Below are positions 1 to 5,016 of a DNA stretch of 5,016 bases, in pieces; the stretch's first letter is position 1; every line of letters starts with the position of its first letter. The notes under the pieces were generated by a model that worked only from the letters and a program-made list of their open reading frames with translations, had not been told where the DNA came from and searched no databases. A program made the position numbers and the translations under genes. This DNA is from WTJY01 sp041568735 (lineage in GTDB: Bacteria; Chloroflexota; Anaerolineae; Promineifilales; Promineifilaceae): contig JBFFZG010000350.1 in assembly GCA_041568735.1 (NCBI GenBank), positions 1 to 5,016 of the forward strand, read 5' to 3'.

Positions 1-71
1 CGGATGGGGTCTGGTGGGATGAATATTTCTACGCCATTTTGCAAGCGGATTGGCCGGCCGGAATGTCCTGA
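1..71 (+). CDS. Possible 3' end of a convergent gene, product unknown (partial)
   Basis: Plus-strand frame 3 is open from the left edge (first full codon at 3) to a TGA at 69-71 and encodes 22 residues ending DEYFYAILQADWPAGMS. The peptide is rich in aromatic and acidic residues and has no Arg run, unlike the Arg/Pro-rich antisense frames elsewhere in this GC-rich window, so it looks like a genuine protein C-terminus. It would converge on etfB, with about 110 bases between the two stop codons. No family is recognisable from so short a piece, and no start is visible. It could equally be a chance open frame. Sequence left of the window would decide. Confidence 0.35.
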   Translation, partial: DGVWWDEYFYAILQADWPAGMS

Positions 72-72
72 G

Positions 73-94
73 GGGCTTAGAGGAGCTGAGGCCC
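73..94 (+). repeat. Imperfect inverted repeat, possible weak terminator hairpin
   Basis: In plus-strand RNA, GGGCUUAG (73-80) pairs with CUGA (86-89) and GCCC (91-94) around a 5-nt loop, with one bulged G at 90 and one U-G wobble. It starts two bases after the TGA at 69-71, where a terminator of the putative plus-strand gene would sit. No U-tract follows, so it is not a standard intrinsic terminator. In minus-strand RNA the wobble becomes an A-C mismatch, making it weaker for the etf operon. Confidence 0.25.
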
Positions 95-101
95 GTCCCC
101 G

Positions 102-116
102 GATCCCCTCGGGATC
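102..116. repeat. Perfect 6-bp inverted repeat with 3-nt loop
   Basis: GATCCC (102-107) and GGGATC (111-116) are exact reverse complements around CTC. The hairpin can form in RNA from either strand and lies about 66 bases past the etfB stop codon. It could help end transcription from both sides or protect mRNA 3' ends. The stem is short and has no adjoining U-tract, so chance is a fair alternative in GC-rich DNA. Confidence 0.25.
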
Positions 117-181
117 AATCGCTGTTCATTTGTGGAAGGGGTGGAAACGGGTGGATTCGGAACGCGCCGCGGACCGGGTGG

Positions 182-985
182 TCAGGATCGATTGGCCTCG
201 AGGATGGCCGCCAGCTGCGCCGCCAGCTCGTCGACTTCGCCCTGCAGGAAAAGGCGCTTGCGCTCCCGAACCCGGGCCTGCTCCAGACCGGAGACGGCCG
301 TGGGGGAGCCTGGACTGCCGCACAGGGCGGGATCGGCCGCCAGGGCTTCCCGATCCCAGATCGTGACCCGGCCGTCAGCCATGGCCCACGGGCGGCGGCG
401 AAAATCCATGAAGCGCGGCTCGTTGGCGGCTGTTTTGACGGCCAGCAGGGCAGGGAGCGGGGCCGTCACGATTTCATGGCCGCCGGGGAGGGAGCGGCGA
501 GCTCGAACCAGACCGTCTTCCAGGTTGAGGTCAACCCGGTTGACCAGGGTGATCTGCGGCAGGTCAAGCCACTCGGCTAACCCGGCCGGCACCTGCCCCG
601 TGGCCCCATCCGACGACTCCTCGCCGCAGAGCACCAGGTCGACATCTTCGATCTTGCGGATCCCCTGGGCCAGGACGTAGGTCGTGGCCAGCGTGTCCGC
701 CCCCCCAAAATCCCGATCGCTGAGCATATAGACGTGATCCGCCCCCATGGCCAGTCCGACCCGCAGATACATCTCAAAAAAGGGCGGCCCCATCGAGAGG
801 AGCGAAATCCGGCCGCCGGTTCGATCTTTCAGATCGAGGGCCAGCTCCAGGGCATTCATGTCCGGGGGATTGATTTCAGAGCGGGCGTTGGCCCGATCGA
901 GCCGGCGGCTCTCCCGGTCCACGCGCACCTCCTCGGGTTTGGGCACGATTTTGACGCAGACGACCATGTGAAAGTCAAACATCAT
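182..985 (-). CDS. etfB: Electron transfer flavoprotein subunit beta
   Basis: EtfB pairs with EtfA to form a soluble FAD-carrying heterodimer that moves electrons between dehydrogenases and an oxidoreductase. The 267-residue length fits the family. The N-terminal strand VVCVKIVPKPEEV (residues 8-20) is the usual EtfB opening. It is followed by INPPDMNALELALDLK (38-53), LSMGPP (63-68), LAMGADHVYMLSDRDFGGADTLAT (around 78-101), the nucleotide-site region GEESSDGATGQVP (121-133) and NEPR (188-191), which opens the partner-recognition loop. The DRxFxGxDTxAT pattern resembles bifurcating-type EtfB proteins, in which the second nucleotide site holds FAD rather than AMP; that assignment is an inference. 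Two adjacent ATGs (985 and 982) follow GGAGG, with spacings of 4 and 7 nt, so 982 is a strong alternative start. The ATG at 967 aligns well with short family members but has no ribosome binding site. The start lies inside the end of etfA, implying translational coupling. Confidence 0.95.
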   Translation of the reverse strand: MMFDFHMVVCVKIVPKPEEVRVDRESRRLDRANARSEINPPDMNALELALDLKDRTGGRISLLSMGPPFFEMYLRVGLAMGADHVYMLSDRDFGGADTLATTYVLAQGIRKIEDVDLVLCGEESSDGATGQVPAGLAEWLDLPQITLVNRVDLNLEDGLVRARRSLPGGHEIVTAPLPALLAVKTAANEPRFMDFRRRPWAMADGRVTIWDREALAADPALCGSPGSPTAVSGLEQARVRERKRLFLQGEVDELAAQLAAILEANRS

Positions 986-2078
986 CCCCCCTCCGCCGCT
1001 TTCCCTCTCCCCCGGCCGGCACCTGGGGATCGCCGGCGGCCACCAGGGTCTGTTTCCCCGGCCGGGCGCCGGCCCTTAAAATCGCCGTCAGAGCCGGCAC
1101 GATTTGATGAACATCGGCCAGGACGCAGTAATCGGCGCTGTCAAAAATCGGCGCGTTGGGATCTGAATTGATGGCGATGACGATTTCGGCTTCCTGGATG
1201 CCGACCAGGAAATGAAAGGCGCCGCTGATCCCACAGGCGATGGCGACCTTGGGCCGGCAGACGATCCCGGTCTGGCCAATCTGCCGCTCGCGCTCGATAA
1301 AGCCCTCATCGACCGGCGGCCGCGTCGCGCCCACATCTCCCCCCAGCAGATCGGCCAGCTCCTGCAGCATGGCGAACTCACCGTCGATGCCCCGGCCGCC
1401 CGCCACCAGGATGGGCGTCTGGGTCAAATCCAGCCGCTCGCCGATCACGTGCTCCACCACGGTCGTGCGCCAGCTTTCGGTGCCGGGCTGGTAATCGACC
1501 GGAACGACTTCCCCGCGGCGGGTGGGGTCGGCGGGGGTGACGGTAAAAACCCCGGGCCGGACGGTGGCCATCTGCGGCCGGTGGTGGGCCATTTCAATCA
1601 GCGCCAGAACGCCGCCGCCAAAACCGGAGACCTCGCTGATCAGGACCCCCCGCTCCAGGTCGAGCCGCAAATCCGAGCAGTCGGCATTGAGCCCCGTCCG
1701 GAGCCGGACGGCCAGGCGGCCGGCCAGGTCGCGCCCATCGGGCGTCGCCCCGATCAGAAAAATCGACGGCCTGAAGGCCATGAGCGCCGCATAGGCCGTG
1801 GCCGCGTAGCTCTCGATCCGGAAAGTGGCCAGCTCCGGATGCTGGCTGATCATCAGGCGATCGGCGCCGTGGGCGATCGCTTCCTCAGCCAGTCCTTCCA
1901 CGGCCTCCCCGAACAGCAGACCGGCAGCCGGCCAGCCGGCCTCGTCGGCCAGCTCGCGCGCCCTGGAGAGCAGTTCGAGAGAGACCGCCGCCAGCCCGCC
2001 GGCCGGCTCCCGCTCCAGATAGACCCAGATCTCCGGCCGGGCGGCCTCGACACCGTACCTGGATTGAACCATGGTCAT
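975..2078 (-). CDS. etfA: Electron transfer flavoprotein subunit alpha
   Basis: EtfA binds the electron-shuttling FAD of the ETF heterodimer. The 367 residues include an N-terminal alpha/beta domain (IWVYLEREPAGGLAAVSLEL, residues 17-36) and the C-terminal FAD domain. The latter shows ILVAGGRGID (223-232), ELADLLGGDVGATRPPVDEG (240-259), IGQTG (267-271), GISGAFHF (283-290) and AINSDPNAPIF (302-312). Arg253 and Thr270 match residues known in human ETF to contact the flavin. The usual GISGAIQH is changed, so the conserved Gln-His pair reads His289-Phe290. There is no N-terminal ferredoxin domain, unlike some anaerobic EtfA proteins. The charged tail after about residue 337 (KRRRGDDV end) lies beyond the conserved core. 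The ATG at 2078 overlaps the upstream stop as ATGA and has GAGGAG 5 nt before it. An in-frame ATG at 2072 is a less well spaced alternative. Confidence 0.95.
   Translation of the reverse strand: MTMVQSRYGVEAARPEIWVYLEREPAGGLAAVSLELLSRARELADEAGWPAAGLLFGEAVEGLAEEAIAHGADRLMISQHPELATFRIESYAATAYAALMAFRPSIFLIGATPDGRDLAGRLAVRLRTGLNADCSDLRLDLERGVLISEVSGFGGGVLALIEMAHHRPQMATVRPGVFTVTPADPTRRGEVVPVDYQPGTESWRTTVVEHVIGERLDLTQTPILVAGGRGIDGEFAMLQELADLLGGDVGATRPPVDEGFIERERQIGQTGIVCRPKVAIACGISGAFHFLVGIQEAEIVIAINSDPNAPIFDSADYCVLADVHQIVPALTAILRAGARPGKQTLVAAGDPQVPAGGEGKRRRGDDV
990..994 (-). promoter_or_regulatory. Ribosome binding site of etfB inside the etfA 3' end
   Basis: GGAGG on the minus strand is followed by four Gs and then ATGATG. 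It lies 4 nt from the ATG at 985 and 7 nt from the one at 982, so spacing slightly favours the second ATG. The site is within etfA codons for its Gly/Arg-rich tail. Confidence 0.7.
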
Positions 2079-3286
2079 TTGTGCTCCTCATCGGGGTCCC
2101 CGACGACCCGGGCCAGAATTTCCGCCACATCCGCCACGTTCAGGCCGGCGACCTTGCCGGCTTTGACGCTGTCTTCCAGACAGGCGACGCAGAAGGGGCA
2201 GGCGGTGGCCAGGAGCTCCGCGCCGGTTTGCAGCGCTTCGGCCACCCGCAGATCGGCAAAGCGTTCGCCGGCGGCCGTTTCCAGCCACATGCGCCCACCG
2301 CCGCCGCCGCAGCAGAGCGTCGCCGGTCCATTTCGCTCCATTTCAACCAGCTCCAGGCCGGCGATCGCCTCGAGCAGCTGGCGCGAGGCCTGCCATTCAC
2401 CGCTGCGGCGGGCCAGGTAGCAGGGATCGTGGTAAGTCACCCGGAGCGCCAGTGGATGGTCCAGCGTCAGCCGCCCCTCGCCCAGCAGCTCCGCCAGGTA
2501 CCGGGTGTAGTGCACGGGCGCCCATGCCCCTTCCTCATCACCCCTGACGGCCGGGTAATGGTTGGTAAAAGCGTCGTGGCAGTGGGGTGAAATGACCACC
2601 AGCCGGGTCACCCCCCGCTCCGCGAAGCGGGCGGCCGTCTGGCGGGCGATCTCGCTGAAATACGGGCGATGGCCGAGACTCAGGGCGGCCTCGCCGCAGC
2701 AGGGTTCCGCCTCGCCCAGCACCCCAAACCGGACGCCGGCCGCGCGCAGAACGCGGACGAGCGCCCGGGCGATCTGCTGGGCCCGCCGGTCGTAGCTGGC
2801 GGTGCATCCGACGTAGAGCAGGATCTCGTGGCGATCGGGGTCGAAGAGGGGCAGGTCGAGATCTTTCGCCCAGAGATGGCGCTGGGAGGGGGGCTGAGAC
2901 CAGGGATTTTCATTCCAGAAAAGCGACCAGAGCATGGCCGGCAGGCCGGCCGGCGTCTGCCGCTCTTCCCAGGCCAGCTGGCGCAGGCCGCCCATCACGG
3001 CGGAAATCCTGACGCCGCGCGGGCAGCTGGCTTCACACTGGGCGCAGGTCGTGCACAGCCAGAGCTGGTCGGATTCCGGCGCCAAGCCCAGCTGCGCCCG
3101 ATGGATCAGGGAGCGGACGGACAGGGTTTCCTGCCTGACCAGCCCCCAGGGACAGGTCGCCGTGCACACGCCGCACTGGTAGCAGGGCCCCGCTTCCCCG
3201 CCGGTCAGCGCCATCAGCCGCTCCCAGCGTTCATCTTCTAATTGGAGCGGCACCGCCGCCGGGCGCTTCTCTTCGCTTTCGACCAT
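2075..3286 (-). CDS. (Fe-S) oxidoreductase with HdrC-like and HdrB-like CCG domains (HdrD/GlpC type)
   Basis: This 403-residue protein looks like HdrC fused to HdrB, as in HdrD, GlpC and the DUF224 oxidoreductases found beside etfAB. The N-terminal part binds two cubane [4Fe-4S] clusters: C35, C38, C41, C45 and C78, C81, C84, C88, both in CxxCxxCxxxCP form. A linker with WNENPW (124-129) leads to two cysteine-rich domains. The first has C161 (GCTASYD), C196-C197-G198 and SPHC (233-236). The second has C289, C325-C326-G327 followed by a Gly run, and C363PFC366. The second has the full set expected for a noncubane [4Fe-4S] cluster; the first has Ser233 where a CxxC Cys would be. No hydrophobic membrane segment is seen, so it is probably cytoplasmic, unlike the membrane-bound ETF:menaquinone oxidoreductases. 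It begins 2 nt after the hdrA stop and overlaps etfA by 4 nt. The likely role is electron transfer between EtfAB and HdrA. Confidence 0.9.
   Translation of the reverse strand: MVESEEKRPAAVPLQLEDERWERLMALTGGEAGPCYQCGVCTATCPWGLVRQETLSVRSLIHRAQLGLAPESDQLWLCTTCAQCEASCPRGVRISAVMGGLRQLAWEERQTPAGLPAMLWSLFWNENPWSQPPSQRHLWAKDLDLPLFDPDRHEILLYVGCTASYDRRAQQIARALVRVLRAAGVRFGVLGEAEPCCGEAALSLGHRPYFSEIARQTAARFAERGVTRLVVISPHCHDAFTNHYPAVRGDEEGAWAPVHYTRYLAELLGEGRLTLDHPLALRVTYHDPCYLARRSGEWQASRQLLEAIAGLELVEMERNGPATLCCGGGGGRMWLETAAGERFADLRVAEALQTGAELLATACPFCVACLEDSVKAGKVAGLNVADVAEILARVVGDPDEEHK
2084..2089 (-). promoter_or_regulatory. Ribosome binding site of etfA
   Basis: GAGGAG on the minus strand lies 5 nt before the ATG at 2078 and within the last codons of the HdrBC-like gene (the Glu-Glu of its DEEHK end). 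It supports 2078 over the in-frame ATG at 2072, for which the spacing would be 11 nt. Confidence 0.7.
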
Positions 3287-3288
3287 GA

Positions 3289-5016
3289 TCAGTCTCCCAC
3301 CGCCGCTGCCTGGCCCACCTCGACCGCAATCCGGCGCACGATCCCGTCCATTTCGGCGATTTTTTCGGCAAATTCCTTCCCTTCGGCGGCCGAGATCCAG
3401 CGCAGCTGCAGCCGTTCGGGGTCGATCCCCTTGCGGCTGAATTTTCGCTGCCAGTGATTGAATCGTTTCAGCGTCAGCCGGTTGGCATAGTTGTAATGGC
3501 AGTCCGATCCGGTCTCCGTCAGCCGGCAGCCGGTGATGAGCACGGCCCCGGCTCCCTTTTCGAACGCTCGGGCCACGAAATCTTCTTCAAAGCGGGCCGA
3601 ACACATCGTGCGGATGATGCGAGCCGAGGTTGGATACTGGCGCTTTTCAATGCCGGCCAGATCGGCGCCGGCGTAAGAGCACCAGTTGCAGGCGAACACG
3701 AGACATTTCTCGGCCGGATTCTCCGCCAGCGTCACGTCGATCTGGGCCAGAATCTGATCTTTGGTGAAATAGGGCATTTCGATGGCGTCGAAATTGCACT
3801 CGGCGGCGCAGGTGCCGCAGGCCAGGCAGACGGCTTCGAGGATGTTGACGGTCCCCTCTTTGCCGACCGGGCCGATCTGCTCGATGGCGCTGTAGGGACA
3901 GGCCTTCACGCAGCGCATGCAGCCGATGCAGAGGTCGGCCACCAGGTAGGCCGTCAGGGGCTCCTTCTCGATGACCCCCCGGGCCAGCAGGGCGCCGGCT
4001 TTGGCCGCCGCCGCCAGCGCCTGCGCCGTCGACTCCCGCACATCTTTCGCCCCCTGCACCGTGCCGGCCAGGAAGACCCCCTGAACGGCCGTCTCGGCCG
4101 GGCCAAGCTTGGGATGGAGCTCCATTAAAAAGCCATCCTCGCTGCGGGCCAGCTTCAGCTGTTCGGCCGCGGCATCTTTGACCGGCTGCAGGCCGACGAC
4201 GAGGACCAGCAGGTCGGTGGGGATCCGGACCGGGGCGCCCAGGAAGTGGTCATGGAGCTCGACGCCGCCATCCACAAATTGAACCGCTTCATGAGCCGGG
4301 ACCGCCGTATCGTAGCGGAGGAACTGCACCCCGGCCTGCATCGCCTCTTCGTAGAGCTCTTCGGCATGGCGGCTGTAGGTCCGGATATCCTTGCTGACAA
4401 TGCGCACCCGCTTGCCCATCCGGCGCAGCCGCACGGCCTGGGAGAGCATGCTGGCGCAGCAGTAGCGCGAACAGCCGATCTCCCCCTGCCGGGAGCCGAC
4501 GCATGAAATAAAGGTGATGCGCCCGGCCGCGACCTCCCCGCGCGCCAGCGCCCGCTCGAGTTCGAGATTGGTGATCACCCGGGAATCCCGGCCGCAGCCA
4601 AACGCCTCCGGCCGGTGCGGCGTGGCCCCGGTCGCCATGATGATGGCGCCGGCCTCCAGCGCCTCCCCGCCCGAGAGGGTGGCCCGAAAGCTGCCGACGA
4701 CCCCGTCGATCGTCTCCACCGTTTGCCCCAGGTGCAGGGTCACTCCGGTTCGCCGCAGGTCTTCCGACTTGGTCGCGAGAGTCTCGGCCGCCGGCAGCCC
4801 GGCCGGAGCCAGCCGGTCCAGCTCGCCGAGCAGGCCGCCCAGCCGCTCTTCTCTTTCCACCAGGTGGGTGGTAAACCCCTGGCCGGCCAGGGCGGCGGCC
4901 GCGCTCATCCCGGCGATGCCGCCGCCGATGACCAGGGCGCTTTGATTCACCGGCATCGGAGTGCTCGTCAGCGGCTGCAGCCGGCGGGCTTTTTCGACCG
5001 CCATGGCCACCATATC
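3289..5016 (-). CDS. hdrA: HdrA-like FAD/Fe-S protein with fused C-terminal MvhD/FlpD domain (5' partial)
   Basis: HdrA is the flavin-containing, electron-bifurcating subunit of heterodisulfide reductase-type complexes. Residues are counted from the ATG at 5013. The FAD fold shows VIGGGIAGMSAA (28-39), E53 and MATGA (126-130). SCVGSR (170-175) and CSRYCC (181-186) are HdrA hallmarks, and GTVQGAKDVRES (317-328) closes the flavoprotein part. Two ferredoxin motifs follow: C362, C365, C368, C372 and C396, C399, C402, C406. The last about 140 residues are an MvhD/FlpD domain (C437, CNWCSYAGADLAG from 441, MCS 470-472, C496, C505 in DCHY, WISAAEG 539-545), which in methanogens links HdrA to hydrogenase or formate dehydrogenase. 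The frame is open to the window edge, with an Asp codon before the ATG. The first visible residues (DMVAMAVEKARRLQPL) match the segment that precedes the FAD motif within HdrA, so roughly 115-140 N-terminal residues, including the N-terminal HdrA domain, should lie outside. It heads the visible operon. Confidence 0.93.
   Translation of the reverse strand, partial: DMVAMAVEKARRLQPLTSTPMPVNQSALVIGGGIAGMSAAAALAGQGFTTHLVEREERLGGLLGELDRLAPAGLPAAETLATKSEDLRRTGVTLHLGQTVETIDGVVGSFRATLSGGEALEAGAIIMATGATPHRPEAFGCGRDSRVITNLELERALARGEVAAGRITFISCVGSRQGEIGCSRYCCASMLSQAVRLRRMGKRVRIVSKDIRTYSRHAEELYEEAMQAGVQFLRYDTAVPAHEAVQFVDGGVELHDHFLGAPVRIPTDLLVLVVGLQPVKDAAAEQLKLARSEDGFLMELHPKLGPAETAVQGVFLAGTVQGAKDVRESTAQALAAAAKAGALLARGVIEKEPLTAYLVADLCIGCMRCVKACPYSAIEQIGPVGKEGTVNILEAVCLACGTCAAECNFDAIEMPYFTKDQILAQIDVTLAENPAEKCLVFACNWCSYAGADLAGIEKRQYPTSARIIRTMCSARFEEDFVARAFEKGAGAVLITGCRLTETGSDCHYNYANRLTLKRFNHWQRKFSRKGIDPERLQLRWISAAEGKEFAEKIAEMDGIVRRIAVEVGQAAAVGD
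3294..3298 (-). promoter_or_regulatory. Ribosome binding site of the HdrBC-like gene
   Basis: GGGAG on the minus strand lies 7 nt before the ATG at 3286 and within the last codons of hdrA (TGA at 3289-3291). The arrangement supports this start and coupled translation. Confidence 0.6.

Larger units (their letters stand above)
72..181. other. Short intergenic stretch between putative convergent stops
   Basis: No convincing coding frame was seen on either strand: the minus-strand ATG at 126-128 reads only M-N-S-D before a stop. The stretch holds two small inverted repeats, listed separately, and no T-run that would make a classical intrinsic terminator. It is probably the 3' untranslated region of the etf operon and of any convergent gene. 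Confidence 0.5.

Noticed and set aside
73..116. A strong intrinsic terminator for the etf operon
   Set aside because: Both inverted repeats lack a following U-tract, and the first is mismatched in the minus-strand transcript. They are listed only as weak candidates.
4..680. Three overlapping plus-strand frames (4-366, 50-580, 132-680)
   Set aside because: They run mostly antisense to etfB and give Arg/Pro/Gly-rich products. Only the short frame-3 end at 1-71 looks protein-like.
1212..2420. Plus-strand open frame of 402 codons
   Set aside because: It lies antisense to etfA and the end of the HdrBC-like gene, both of which have clear family motifs. Its product is low-complexity, rich in Gly, Arg, Pro and Gln with no recognisable domain, as expected from antisense of GC-rich codons.
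2669..3241. Plus-strand open frame of 190 codons
   Set aside because: It is wholly antisense to the HdrBC-like gene, has Gly/Arg/Pro-rich composition and no family motif.
3454..4128. Plus-strand open frame of 224 codons
   Set aside because: It is wholly antisense to the Fe-S and MvhD region of hdrA. Its Gly/Arg/His-rich product has no recognisable motif.
5011..5013. ATG at 5013 as the true start of hdrA
   Set aside because: The frame is open to the window edge, and the residues there match an internal HdrA segment rather than an N-terminus. No upstream sequence is available to show a ribosome binding site.
1..5016. CRISPR arrays, tRNA or rRNA genes, insertion sequences or phage-like elements
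   Set aside because: No regularly spaced repeats, RNA gene features, transposase-like frames or long terminal inverted repeats were seen. The frequent CCGG/GGCC runs reflect high GC content.

Overview
The window is GC-rich and almost wholly coding. Four tightly packed genes run leftwards on the minus strand. In transcription order they are an HdrA-type flavoprotein fused to an MvhD/FlpD domain (5' end cut by the right edge of the window), a soluble (Fe-S) oxidoreductase of HdrC+HdrB (HdrD/GlpC-like) architecture, and the alpha and beta subunits of an electron transfer flavoprotein (EtfA, EtfB). The junctions are a 2-nt gap, a 4-nt ATGA overlap and an 8-11-nt overlap, each with a Shine-Dalgarno-like purine run, so the four are very probably one translationally coupled operon.

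Right to left: 3289-5016 hdrA-mvhD; 2075-3286 the HdrBC-like protein; 975-2078 etfA; 182-985 etfB; 72-181 a short non-coding stretch with two small inverted repeats; and 1-71 what may be the last 22 codons of an unrelated convergent gene on the plus strand.

The proteins make a plausible soluble electron-transfer chain. EtfAB carries electrons as FAD hydride or semiquinone. The HdrBC-like protein has two cubane [4Fe-4S] clusters and two CCG domains and could take electrons from EtfAB. HdrA has FAD, two ferredoxin-type clusters and a fused MvhD domain, and could pass electrons on to, or receive them from, ferredoxin or another partner. EtfB carries sequence resembling bifurcating-type ETFs, and HdrA is the flavin-bifurcating subunit of heterodisulfide reductases, so flavin-based electron bifurcation or confurcation is a reasonable hypothesis. 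No substrate dehydrogenase, hydrogenase or membrane protein lies in the window, so the electron donor and acceptor are not known.

The gene content suggests an anaerobic bacterium. Clusters of this kind are familiar in Desulfobacterota (sulfate reducers, Geobacter-like and syntrophic fatty-acid or aromatic degraders), but the lineage is inferred only from gene content. The most unusual details are a changed flavin-contact motif in EtfA (GISGAFHF where GISGAIQH is usual), a recognition loop in EtfB unlike that of classical ETFs, a longer Cys-to-Cys spacing in the MvhD domain, and a Ser in place of one cluster Cys in the first CCG domain.
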